From NCBI GenBank assembly GCA_000727475.1, contig KL647315.1, positions 548,406-612,405 of the forward strand: a stretch of DNA of 64,000 nt. Direction: 5' to 3'. Position numbers and translations under genes: made by a program. Under the pieces are notes generated by a model. It saw only the letters and a list, made by a program, of their open reading frames with translations, made no database searches and had not been told where the DNA came from. The stretch comes from Sarcocystis neurona (taxonomy: Eukaryota; Apicomplexa; Conoidasida; Eucoccidiorida; Sarcocystidae). Shown here in pieces: positions 1 to 12,506 of the stretch. Position 1 is the first letter of the stretch, and each line of letters begins with the position of its first letter.

Positions 1-299
1 GTACTCGTATATGTATATATTTATAGTATAACATTTCACTACCACGCATGCACGGAGACGCGGTAGAAGAGCCACGGGTCTGTGCCACCCGCCGCGAGGA
101 GTGTTTATACACTCGAGCTCTCCTTTCTACCTACCATATATATATATATATGTGAACAAATAGCTTTCCTCCCCGTGTAACATATATGTAGAGATATATA
201 CCGGTCCTTCCTATATATATGTACAGACAACCCTATTCAATATATATATGTATAAGCCTGGAAGTACAGACGGCGAGCAGTCTTTCTGTATACACACAA

Positions 300-870
300 G
301 CTCTTCAATATATACACATATATGTGTAGCATAGAACTACACACACGAGAAGTATGTGTATATACATGTATATGGGAGGACCCTCTCTATAGGTCTGTAT
401 CTCTCTCTCTGTATATATATATATACGTAGAGACATATAGGTACACACACACATACAGGAGAAGCATGTGTATATATATATGGATATGTGTGAGGACCTT
501 TTCTATAGCTCTCTCTCTCCGTCTCTATACACATGTATGTATATATATATATATATTATATATATATACGAGGGGTATGTGTGAGTATATATATATATAT
601 AGATGAGGACACCTTCCATAGGTCTTTCTCCCTCTCTCTCCATATATATGTGTATATATATATAGACATAGAGGTATACACACGAGGTGCATGCGTGTCT
701 ATTTACGTGAGGACGCATTCTATAGCTCTTCCTCTCTCTCAATACGTATATATATATGTACATATATACAACATATAGGTATACACAGGGGGGGTTATGT
801 GTGTGTAGATACGTGAGGACGGCGTCTATAGCTTCTTTTTCTCTGTGTGTCTCTCTGTATCTCTGTCTGT
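300..870. repeat. About 110-bp diverged tandem repeat, five copies
   Basis: A block of roughly 100-115 bp recurs. Each copy holds a GAGG/GAAG...ATGTGT start near 344, 453, 569, 683 and 785, then a GAGGAC...TATAG/TCTCTCTC pyrimidine run and an AT-alternating tract. Copies differ mainly in the length of the TA run. No coding sense was found; the open frames here encode Tyr/Ile/Val/His-rich repeat protein only. It may be intergenic or lie in an upstream Rpt2 intron. Confidence 0.7.
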
Positions 871-2029
871 GTCTCTGTATTGCTTTGCTGCCTCATACAT
901 ATATGCACGTGATGACTACGTCTACAGTCCATATGGCACGCATGCGCATAAATTGGAAGCGTGGAACAAGTGAGACACGTCACGCGCGCAGGTCCGTTTC
1001 GGGCCATTGGCTGAAGAGACACATATAAAATAGACATCGCCACGATATTCGTGAGAAGCTGCTGCTGCTGCTCGTATGAATTTTGCTCCTGCCCCGTTGG
1101 ATGCGTCTCCTGCTGCTGCACCTGCTGAGTCTGTCTGACTCGCTAGTCAAGAATGCAGGGGAAGAAATCTCCGCAGAAAATGCGCGGCAGTTGTCTCTCT
1201 TCCTGCTGCTGTTGCTGCGGGTGCTGATGGATACGTCGCTGCTCCTGCAGCCTCTTCTGCTCTTACTCCTGCTGCTCCCGCTCCTGCTGCTTCTACTGCC
1301 CTTGCTGCTTCTGCTGCCCCTGCTGCACCTACCCCTGTTGCTCGTGTTGCTGCACCTCCAGTTGCTGCTGCTTTAGCTGCCCCGCCCGCGTCTTCTGCTG
1401 CTGCTGCCTTTGCGCTGCCCCGGTGCCGATCTCCTCCCTAGCTGCTGTTGCTGCTGCTCTCCCGTGGCGCAGAAGGGAAATTCTTGACCGAGTGATGGTG
1501 CGCATGCACTTCCTGCTGCTGGCCTGGTGTTCGTCTTCCTCCTGTTCTATTCCTGTATGAATGTGTTGTTGCCGCTTCTTCTGTCACTCTGCTGTGCTGC
1601 TAGATCGCCAGCCTGTTGCTGCTGTTTCCACCTGCTGCCGTTCTTGCTGCTGCGTTTTTGCGGCTCCTCCTCCTGCTGCGACTGAAACGCAGCTTCATGT
1701 CCGCTGCCACTGCCACGTCCGTGTCCTGCGGTGAGGACGCGGCCGCTGCTGCACCCTGCGGCCACTGCCGCCCCCGAATGCTGCTGCGCCCTGTTGCTGC
1801 TGCTTCTCCCTGCTGTTGCTGCGCGCTGCCACCGCTGCTACCCACTGCTGCCGCCGCTGCGCACTGCCTCGTGCTGCTGCTGCAGCTGTGTGTTGGGTCG
1901 CTGCGTTTACGTGCTGCTGCAGTTCTCGTGCCGCGGCACCTGCGTCGTGCTGCCGTCTCCTGGTGCTGCTGCTGCCGTGGTGGCGCATCCGCTGCTAATG
2001 CTGCTGCTTTGATGCTGCTGCTGCTGCAG
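871..2029. repeat. CTG-rich low-complexity DNA running into the Rpt2 exon A acceptor
   Basis: From about 1055 to 2029 the + strand is dominated by CTG/GCTGCT triplets with scattered substitutions. All three + frames stay open over long distances (Leu, Ala or Cys runs). The tract ends exactly in the CAG acceptor of exon A. No member of the Rpt2 N-terminus was recognised in it, so it is taken as intron or upstream sequence. Confidence 0.75.
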
Positions 2030-2218
2030 GAGGAAGAAGTGAACCGCGTAGATGAGCTGCGGGGGACGCCTCTTAGTGTGGGCAATCTCGAGGAGATGAT
2101 TGACGAGCAGCACGCGATCGTGTCTTCCTCCATCGGCCCCGAGTACTACGTAAATATTCTTTCCTTCGTCAACAAGGATATGCTCGAGCCCGGCTGCAGT
2201 GTTCTTCTCCACAACAAA
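2030..2218 (+). CDS. RPT2: Rpt2 exon A (first exon found here)
   Basis: 63 codons in phase 0, from [15 protein letters not shown] to SVLLHNK. This covers the end of the N-terminal coiled coil and the start of the OB domain. The acceptor is a CTG tract ending in CAG at 2027-2029; the donor is GTACGT at 2219. Confidence 0.95.
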
Positions 2219-4653
2219 GTACGTCCCCCACCCCCTTCGTCCTCTCTTCTTCTTGTGCGATGCCGCTTAACGCATGTCTCTCTATCTCTATCGCTGCTAT
2301 ATATATATATATATGTATACGTTCCTCTACACAGTGCATGTATGCATGTATTTGCGAGGTGGTTTCTTATATTCCCGGGTGCACGCCTGTGTATGTGGGC
2401 GTAAGTGTGTGTGCCTATCTATCTATCAATCTATCTATCCATATACATATATATATATGTATATGTATACTGGTATAGACGTGTCTCTCTCATACGTATT
2501 TGCAGCAGGAGTATATATATACATACAAATATACGTCGCTGCATGCACCATATTTACGAGCAGATCTGGGGATGTGGTGCTGCGCTGGGTCATCGTAACG
2601 CACGCGCTTTTGCTTCTCTCTTTATCTGCATGCGTGCGACCCGCCTCTCTCCCGTGCAGAATTTTCTTCTTGTTTGTTCTGCTGCTGCTGCTGGGAGGGG
2701 TGCTGCGACAACGGCTGCGCGTCGTGCCGGTCCTTTCCGTCCCCCTGCACTTCTTCGTTGCTACTCCTCCGTCGTCGGGGGGGGGGGAAGCGACGGCGCC
2801 GGAGCGACGAAGAAACTTCCACTTTTCTGTCTCTTGAAGTGGCTTCCTGCTGTTTTCCGCTGTCTCTGTGTGTGGCGTCTCTCTGAATTTGCGTCTCCGT
2901 TTCTGTGGCTTCCCACCCTGCACCCTGCTGCTTGCAGACCAGCAGCATCGTCGGGATTCTCAGCGACGAAGTTGACCCGCTCATATCTGTCATGAAGGTG
3001 GAAAAGGCACCGCTCGAAACCTACGCAGACATCGGCGGACTCGAGAAACAAATACAGGTACTTTTTTCCTGGGCAGGGAGACACGCAGCAGAGGGAGACA
3101 CGCAGCAGAGGGAGACACACAGCAGAGGGAGACACACAGCAGAGGGAGACACACAGCAGAGGGAGACACACACGGGCAGACTTCTCGCTGTCTCTGTGTG
3201 TGTGTGTTCCACTCGCTACGCATATATGTGTGGGGACGCTCTTCGATTCTCTTTTTATATGTGCACATGTATCTCAGTTGCTGCAGTGCTGGCTTACTCT
3301 CCTCAGTCATCTCTACCTTCATATATACATATATGTGGATATATTACACGTCTGTGTGTATGTGTAGATATGTGTGCGAGTGGGGGGAGATATGCACAAA
3401 GAAGACCAGCGGACTTCAGTCTGTCTGTGGGCTGCTTCTCTCGCTATATTCATGCATGCAGACAGATACGTGGGCCTCTGTGTATCATCTGTGGCTAGCC
3501 GAACTCTGTGTGAAGGGCCTTTTCTGCGGACATGCGTAGCAGAGGAGAACACAGGGCGGGGGAGACGGGACCAGAAATGCCGCGTCTGCGTCAGTTGCGT
3601 AAACGAAGAGAAGACGGCAGAGAGAATGCGCGGGAGAAGGGGCGACGCCATATATTTGTTCATATGTACATATATGTATATATATATGTATATCCACACA
3701 TATGTGTGTGTACAAGTAGTAGAGGGGAAGCGAGAGGAGACTTTGCGACTCACCTGCTGTAGGTGTGGAGTTGCATTATATGCGCAGCAACGCACGAACT
3801 TTATATCTCCTCACATATATATGTGCCCACCAATATTATCACATGCAACTATTTCCATTTGTGGACGCACGCATATATGGATAGGGTGTGTCTAGTTACT
3901 ATATACGCATGCATATACATATACACTTATAGGGTATGTCTAGCTACTACTAGCTGTGTAGAGAAAATATATATATGTACGTATATGTTCAAATACTTGC
4001 CGTTGTGTACATGTACGCATCTATATGCATACACATATGTATATCTATATCTGGGGAATGTGTGGCTACGATTAGCTGGGAGGTGAAGAGATACACGTCT
4101 GTATGTGTCTCTGTAGATATTCATGAAAAAGGATCAGGCCGCATGCATTCCTGCCACCTCACGTATATATACGTGTAGCCACATTCAGCGTCCAAGTGTA
4201 TGCGTCTACGCGCCAGTACAGTACAAGTCTTTTAGGCCTCTATATAGATAGATACAGAGATAAACAGATGTGTCGCCGTATGTATACACATGTGTGTGTA
4301 CATGTATTTGCGTATATTTTCGGAGTGAGTTGTACGTCTCTTGTTCGACTGCATGAAAGAAGTGCTGCGGCAATGAAGCGAGGAGTTACTGACCGCGGCA
4401 GGTGGCTCAGAGGCGTCTCTGCGCGGGAGAGAACTGCTGCTGCGCGTCTGTATTTCGTTGAACAAAGGAGAGGAAGGCGTATATATAAATATATGTGTAC
4501 ATAACAGCTCCTTGAACTCTTGTTGCAGCTGGGTGAGAACATGCCGTTCATTCACACACATATGGATATATACATGTATATGTGTGTATATATAGGTGCA
4601 CTGTTTATGTAAATACATATATGTGTATATATATGTATTTGATATGAACGTCT

Positions 4654-4684
<31 letters not shown>

Positions 4685-7600
4685 TGCGTATATGCGTAGG
4701 GACGCACGTCCACGAGAATGTGAATGTGTTGTCAGTGGGTCACCGAGCACGTGCAGAAGTTTCGCTTCTTCGTTTTGTCTCCGTGTCTCTATCTCTGTGT
4801 TCCTCTGCATTTGTAGGAGTTCAAATGTACGTACGGCGAATAAGAAGAAGTTTTCTGTGCGTGTGTGTCTTGTGTGTCTCCCTGTCTCAAGAGGCCGAGC
4901 CGTGTGTGTCCACTCTGTGTGCGTTTCCCGGTGTGGCTGGAGGGCCGCCCGTGTCTCGTCTCTCCCCGTGGAAGATGTCTCGTCTCTCGTGTGGGGGGGT
5001 GTGCCATATAAAACGCAGACACAGAAGAACGCGTAGCCGCGTGGAATGCCTGCGTGCGCCTTCCCTGGGCTAAAAAGTCATCTGCTGGCGCTGTGTGTCG
5101 CTGTGTGGGGAGACACAGAGGCCGAGACAGGGAGACGGCGAGCGTGGGGAAGAGAACGGATGTTTGTGTCTCTCTGTAGTCGTCGCCTTCTTTTTGCCGT
5201 GCATGCATCTGTGTGGACTTGTGTATATATGTGGAGCGCCGTGGCCCCCTCTCCTCCTCTCTTCTTTACGTGTGCGTCTGCCTTCTTCCGCGCCGCGGGT
5301 GTCTGTACACCTCTTCGTCCGGAGAGAGGTGCATGCGCTTGTGCGCTTCTGCCCACACGTTTTCGAAAGTGCATGTGTGCTCATTTGGAGAACTAACCGA
5401 ATACAGACGATCATTTTCTTGTTTATGCGTACATTTCATGTGTGTGCCGTCACGCACTCCGCGCATGGGTGTGCGGATAAGAGACAGGACTGCTCGTGGT
5501 GTGGGGAGGCCGGCAGCCGTGCTTGCACTTCGTTTTCCGCTGTGAACCGCTGCGGCATGCAGGAAGTCAAAGAAGCCGTCGAGTTCCCTCTCACGCATCC
5601 CGAGTTCTTCGACGATATAGGGATCAGCCCGCCCAAGGGAGTTATTCTTTACGGCCCCCCTGGCACCGGTGCGTCTCTTTGTACACTACAGATAGATATA
5701 TATGTATACACATAATATGCAACTGTGTACGTACGTATACATATGTATTTTGCTTGCGGAGAAGACGTGCTGCTGCTTGCGTTCTCTAGAGCATGCAGTT
5801 TGCTGTATTCTTTGTGGGCGACAGGCTTCCCGTTGCAGTCGCCGCGAAGAGTTACGCTTCTGGCGTCTGTGCCGGTGCTGCTGCCTTTCCCTCTGCTGCT
5901 GCTGTTCTCCCGTCTGCTGCTGCTGTTGGGTGCGGCTATCCCTGCAAGTGCGCCTTTGCTGCACTGCTGCTGCTGCTGGCACCACTGCCGAGGTGGTTGA
6001 CTGCCCCTTTGACATTGCCGCTGCTGCCTCCGTTTGTGCTCCTGCCACTGCCTGCCGCTGCGGGCTGCCTTCGCTCTGCGCTCCAGCAACACTGGCGTCG
6101 CCGGACGTACTCCTGTGTGGGGGGAAGGCTGGGCGTACGTACACCGCAGCAGACGTCGTGCGCCTCCCGCGGGGTTCTTCGTACGTAGCTCGGGCGCTGG
6201 GAGTCCGGGTGGGTGTGTGGGGGGCCTGGAAGTGCGTGTGCTTTCACGCTGTACACACGTATCTCCCTCGCAGACCCTTCGCATTTCTCGGTTCCGGTGT
6301 ACGTACACTGAAGCGTCACATTCACAGCTCACGTACGCAACACGAGTCGTGCACAGACCCCTCCGACAGGCCGACCTGTCTGCGTTGGGCATCAGGCGCA
6401 CCGTGTTTCAGGTGTCTGTACACCGCGCTGCATCCGGCGCATGCGACCCTCGCAGTGAGACATACGTACAGCGAAAAGCGTGACTTGCACGCGAGACGTC
6501 CGTTTTGAGATTTGAAGTGTACATCCACCGTACATGGTGAGCAACGTCTGCTTCCATATGAGGACAACCAGTGCCTGCACGTTCACCGACTTGAAGCTTG
6601 TGTGTGTTGAAAGAGTTGAGGTGTATATACACCCCACGACCGACAGGCAGGGTCACTTTGCAGCTGGAAATGTCTGTGGACTACACACGACTGGAGACGC
6701 ACAGACTTCCCGCACGTGAGGCGCAGCACCGCCCAGGGCGTGAAGTGTACTTGCGCACCCCCGACTTGAGACACCCAGTCTCGGATATGTTTTAAGGTGT
6801 ACGTACACCTCCTCCGGTGGAGGTGTATGTACACGTTAGCACTAGAGGTGCTGTAGACACCCTTCAGCACTTGACCTGTAGGTACACCTGAGCACGTGAG
6901 GTGTACGTACACCTGAGCCTTTGAGGTGTATGCACACGTGAGCCTTTGAGGTGTACATACGCCCGAGCATTTGAGGTGTACGTACACCCGAGCGTTTGAG
7001 GTGTACGTACACCCGGGCATTTGAGGAGTACGTACACTGGATCCTTTGCGTTGCTGTTGTTTCAGGGAAGACGTTACTGGCGAAGGCCGTGGCGAACGAG
7101 ACTTCTGCTACATTCCTTCGGGTTGTGGGAAGTGAATTAATTCAAAAGTATCTTGGCGACGGTCCGAAACTTGTCAGGGAGATGTTCAAACTCGCTCACG
7201 AACATGCACCCAGCATCGTGTTCATAGATGAAATCGATGCAGTCGGCACGAAGCGGTACGTGAGTTACCCCTGCATACGCTTTCCAAATATGTTGATCAT
7301 ATACACATATATATGTATATATATATATATGTGTATATAGTTCTACATGTGTGTGTGTTCGTATAAGTGTATATCTATGTATGTGGATACCTCTGTGATA
7401 AGTGCTAAGATGTATGTATGTACTGTACCACGTGTGTGGACAGCGTAGAGGGGTGCAAGTCAGGGAGACTTGTTGTCCCTCCGTCAGCTTTGCTCGCGGC
7501 ATTTGTCGGTGTGCCTGTTGTTGTTGCTGTCCATTGCCACGTGCATGACTCTCCCACTTTCTCTGCATGTGCGGAAGTCACTGCTGGGGTGGTCTTCCCA

Positions 7601-8364
7601 CTTTCTCTTTCTCTATGTATATAAATAAATATATGCATGTATATATATGTGTATTCATTTGCATAATGTATGCAGATATCCAACTTGTGATGGTGAGGCC
7701 GCGAAAATGCGTGCGCGTTTACGTGTACCTCCGCTTCCAAATGTGAAGAGGTACATATTCTTCTGTCCACGCATTAATATATATGTAGAGTTATAAACTC
7801 CTCCTATCCACGTATAAATAGAACAGAAGAGCTTTCGAATTCTGTGTACAAGTGTATGTAGGTGAGGTGCTATCGACTACTGTCTACATGTGTACATACA
7901 TAAAACTTTGTATGCTCCTGTCTCTGTCTCTCTATCGATCTATATATGATATATATATATATATGTATGTATATCTACATGTAAATATATATGAGGAGCG
8001 ACGGAGTCCTGTGTACGTATAAACATATGTATGTGTGTAGAAGACCACCCCAGCAGCGAGTCCCGCACATGCAGTCCGAGGTGCGCGTCTGTTTGAGTCG
8101 AGGTGATACATAGAGGGAGAAATTGCGCGGGAGGTAGTTGACCGTGTACGTGCGGGGTTTTACGCGCACGCCAACGACTCTGCAGACATGCGTACACATA
8201 CATATACGTACATATATATATATATATGTATATGTATATGTATACATACATGCATATGTATACGTATGTACAAGGGATTGTGTGTGTGGGGATATGTATA
8301 TGGGTGCCTGTATGCACGCAGCGTGTATGCGGGTATGTACGTATGGGATGATGCTTTCGTACTC

Positions 8365-8396
<32 letters not shown>

Positions 8397-11300
8397 TTAT
8401 ATGTGTACATATATATATGTGTGTATGTGTATGGATATCTCTCCTTGTATACGTGTATGGGTATATGTGTGTGGGATGTTGCGTTCATATTCATATATAT
8501 ATACGTACATATACATATATATATATGTGAAAATCTCTCTCTTTCTATGTATGTGTATTTGTGTAGGGGAGTGGGTATGTGTGTATGGATGTACACGTTC
8601 GTATAGAAGCGTAGGCTGCTCTGGCCTCACTTCTGGACCTCCGTATGTACATGTCTTTGTGCGGGCAGACGAGTTTTTCCTGAACGTAGAAGCGTGTGTG
8701 TATATATGTAGACTCACTCACCTCTGTGTATGCGTGGGTCTGTGTCACCTCCCGGTACCTGCGTGTCCATATATGTGTACGTACATTTGTATACACATGT
8801 TTTAATGTGTAGATACATGCTTGTCTATGTACACGTGTATACGTGTGTGTGTATCTACATATGGATGCGTGTATATGTAAATATATATGTGTATATGCTT
8901 GAGGTATATCCTTGTGAGTCTGACGCATATATATGTGTAGGTAGGTATACATACAATATATACAATTTATATGTGTTTGTGGGTCCTCTTGTGTGGTGTA
9001 CATGTGCGTGTATAGGCAGGCATGTGCTTGCGTATATAATGCGTATTACTTTGTATATCTTTGCATATATAATATGTACGTGTGTGTGTTTGTTGGCTGC
9101 TCTCGTGTGTGTGGGGTGGGGGTGGGGGTAATGCAGATATGACGCAACGAGCGGAGGAGAAAAAGAAATTCAGCGGACGATGTTGGAGCTGTTAAATCAA
9201 CTCGACGGCTTCGAGTCAAAAGGAGACGTGAAAGTCATCATGGCCACGAACAGGATAGAAAGTTTAGATCCTGCGTTGATACGTCCGGGACGCATCGACC
9301 GGAAGATTCAACTGCCGAATCCCGACACAAAAACGAAAAGGAAAATCTTCCAGGTAACATATGCGTGTCAGCCGCGTCTCCACCCTTCTGTCCTCGTCAC
9401 ACAGCAGTCCTTCTTCTTTTCTCTTTTGCGGTCTTCTCCACGTGCGCACAAGTCCATCCACATACGTGGACTACGTTCGCGTGGGTGTGTGCATGCTGCT
9501 CGTGTGTGGGGTAGAGACTTTTCGCCGTGCATATCCGTGGCGGCCACAGGGGCGATATCTGGAGACAGAAGGAGACAGAGAGACGGAGACAGCAAGAGCC
9601 GTCTCCCTCTGCATTTGCTGGCACATGTGTATGTGTTGTCGCTTTATGGGAGAGTGTGCTGTGCATGCACACAGTCATATATACTGCGTACATGCATGCT
9701 GCTGTGCGCCGCGACGCAGAGCGAGAAACAGAGAGAAAGAGGTTTATTCGTACCCAAACAATATGGGGGACATGTGCATATGCGTGCCTATATAGCTGCA
9801 TATATATAGTCTCCGTATGTGTAAGTGTGAATGTATAGATAGATAGGTAGGTGATTGTAGTGGCCGTACGTAGATGTCTCTTTGTGTACGTGGCTTGCTG
9901 CTGGCGCATGTGTGCGGAGACGCTGATGAGTATAGAGACCTGCGGGGGAGAGGGCCACGGGCCTGCTGGGAAAGGAGCACCACACAAGACATATATTTTA
10001 TGTCGATACAAGTGTATACAGAGAGACAGAAGGTCAAGTGTCTTCTTCCCTATAAAAGATATATATGTATGTGTGAGTTCATATATGCGTGGAAATGTAT
10101 GGAGAGGGAGAAGATCACGGTACCCCAACGTACATACACACATATATATGTATGTGTGTGTTTGTATTTGTACACATATATATGGATGTGGAGAAAGTGG
10201 AGAGAGTACAGACGACGTTTTCGAGTGCAGGCATACACACGTGGATCATGTATATGTACGCCGACCCACACAGATGTGTATAGGGAGAGGAGACAGACAG
10301 AAGATCAACTTACGCATCAATATGCGCATGCACGTGTGTATATATTTATGTTCGTGTGTACACACAAATGAACGTGTATGGAAGAAGGGGGGAGACGAGA
10401 CAGGGAGACAGAAGAGGGAGACGAGACAGGTACCTCAACATAAATAAACACATCTATCAACATGTGTATATGTATATGTGTACGTGTACACGTACGTATG
10501 TACGTAGAGGAGTAGAGGGACAATGAGAGAGACAGAAGACTAAGGGCGGGAAGTCTTGGCGGTATACTGCGTGTGGAGAAACTTCTTCACGTGTATATTT
10601 ATGTGGATGTATGAATATCTTTGTGTGTACATGTGCATGTACATACGCGCATGCCCATGTATGTATCTGTACGTGGCGGGCGCTGCTACGTATGTATATG
10701 TGTGGACTGGCGTAGACGTGTATGTGTCTCTGTTTCTCTGTGTATCTACCACACACACGCAGATATAAATGTATTTCTAGTGGTGTGTCTGTTTGCTTAT
10801 ATATGTGGACGTTTCCCCATATATTTGCGCCACGGGCGCCTACACATATATATGTGTGTAGTGGCCCAGACGTGTATCAGTCTCTTTGTGTCTCTGGAGG
10901 GGCACTTAATAGAGACAAAGCATATGCGTATATACGTACGTCCCGCCACAGGCACGTGTCCCTACGTGGATCCGTTTATACGCGGAAGCTTCCTGTCCCT
11001 GTTTTTCTCTTTCTCTGCCTGAAGACGTGCAAGGAAATGCATGTGTGTATATGTGTATGTGCGTATGGCCTTGGGAGGGGCTCCACTTGTTTGAGGGTCG
11101 CTGAGATTGATATGTTAAAACCTGCTGCTGAGGGCTCTTTTGAAGCGGTCGCTCTATACACCTACCTCTCAACGTGTCGCACAGACTCCTGCTGCTATTG
11201 CTGCTACTGTTGCTGCTGCTTTTGTTGGTGTTTTTGCTGGTGCTGTTGTTGCCGCCTTCGCTGCTGCCGTTGTTGGTGCTTTCGCTGCTGCTGTAGTATT

Positions 11301-12475
11301 GCTGCTGTTGCTGCTGCTGATCCTGCCGTTGTTGCGGGGCTGTTAGTGCTGCTGTCGCTACTGCTGCTGTGGCTGCTGATGTCGCTGCTGCTGTTATTGC
11401 TGCTGGTGTTGCTGCTGGTGTTGCGGGGCCGTTTCTGCCGCTAGTGCTGCTGCTGCCATGGCTACTACTGTTGCTGCTGTTATTGCTGCTGGTGTTGCTA
11501 ATGCTGTTACATTGCTGCTGTTGCTGCTGCTGCTGCGGTGTGGCAGATTCACACAGCGAAGATGACCATGGCAGAGGACGTGGATCTTGAAGAATTTGTG
11601 ATGGCAAAGGACGAGCTCTCCGGCGCAGATATCAAAGTAAACTGCTCTCTCTGCGTGCGTAGAAAAGGTCCACTTTTTACATCCGTCTTCTTACGAACTT
11701 CCTCCCTCGCCGACAGCGATTTCACACCACTTCACAACACACAAACGTACACAGCCATATATGTATGTATATGCATGTTCGAGCGCCCGTGGATATTCTT
11801 ACGTTGAGGACCTCCCGCCAGTGTGTATATATACATAAGTATGTATATAGCAGGGCTATGCTATAGGTATCTTTCATTTACATATAGACATATAAATATA
11901 TATATGATGAACTACAGGTAGTTGACATCTACGTCTACACATATATATATACATGTGTACGTGTGTGTGATGGAAGTAAGCTATAGGTACTTTTCATCTA
12001 CATACGTACGTGAGTATATATATATATATACATGTGTGGCAGGGTTGAGCTAAAGGTAGTCAATATCTACATACATGCATACACATACATATGTATGACA
12101 AGACTTGGCCATAGAGAGTTGACGTCTACATATGTGTATATATGTATATATATGAGCGGGTGAGGCTATAGGTATTTCTCATCTACATATATACGTATAT
12201 GTATATATATGTGGGTGTCGCAGCGCTAAGCTATAGGTGATTGATACCTACGTATATATATATATATATATATATCTATGTGTATATGACGGGGCGTGGC
12301 CTTAGGTAGTTGACCTGTGTATATATATATACACATGGCAGGGCGACGCTTAAGGTGGTTTATATATATATATACATAGGTATATGTATGACACGGTTTG
12401 GCTATAGGTAGTTGGCAACTACATATATATATATATATGGTCGGGATGGGCTACAGGGGGACGGATAGGTGCAAC

Positions 12476-12506
<31 letters not shown>

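Noticed and set aside
1616..2404. 262-codon + open frame ending in Rpt2 exon A sequence
   Set aside because: Only 2030-2218 matches Rpt2. The upstream Leu/Ala/Cys part is translated CTG repeat, and the downstream part is intron.
6780..7045. CRISPR-like array
   Set aside because: 25-bp period with no unique spacers, in a eukaryotic intron; it is a tandem palindromic repeat.
8188..8805. Tyr/Ile/Val-rich open frames over TATATG runs
   Set aside because: Typical translation of TA/TG microsatellites in Rpt2 intron 4. The same type recurs across the window.
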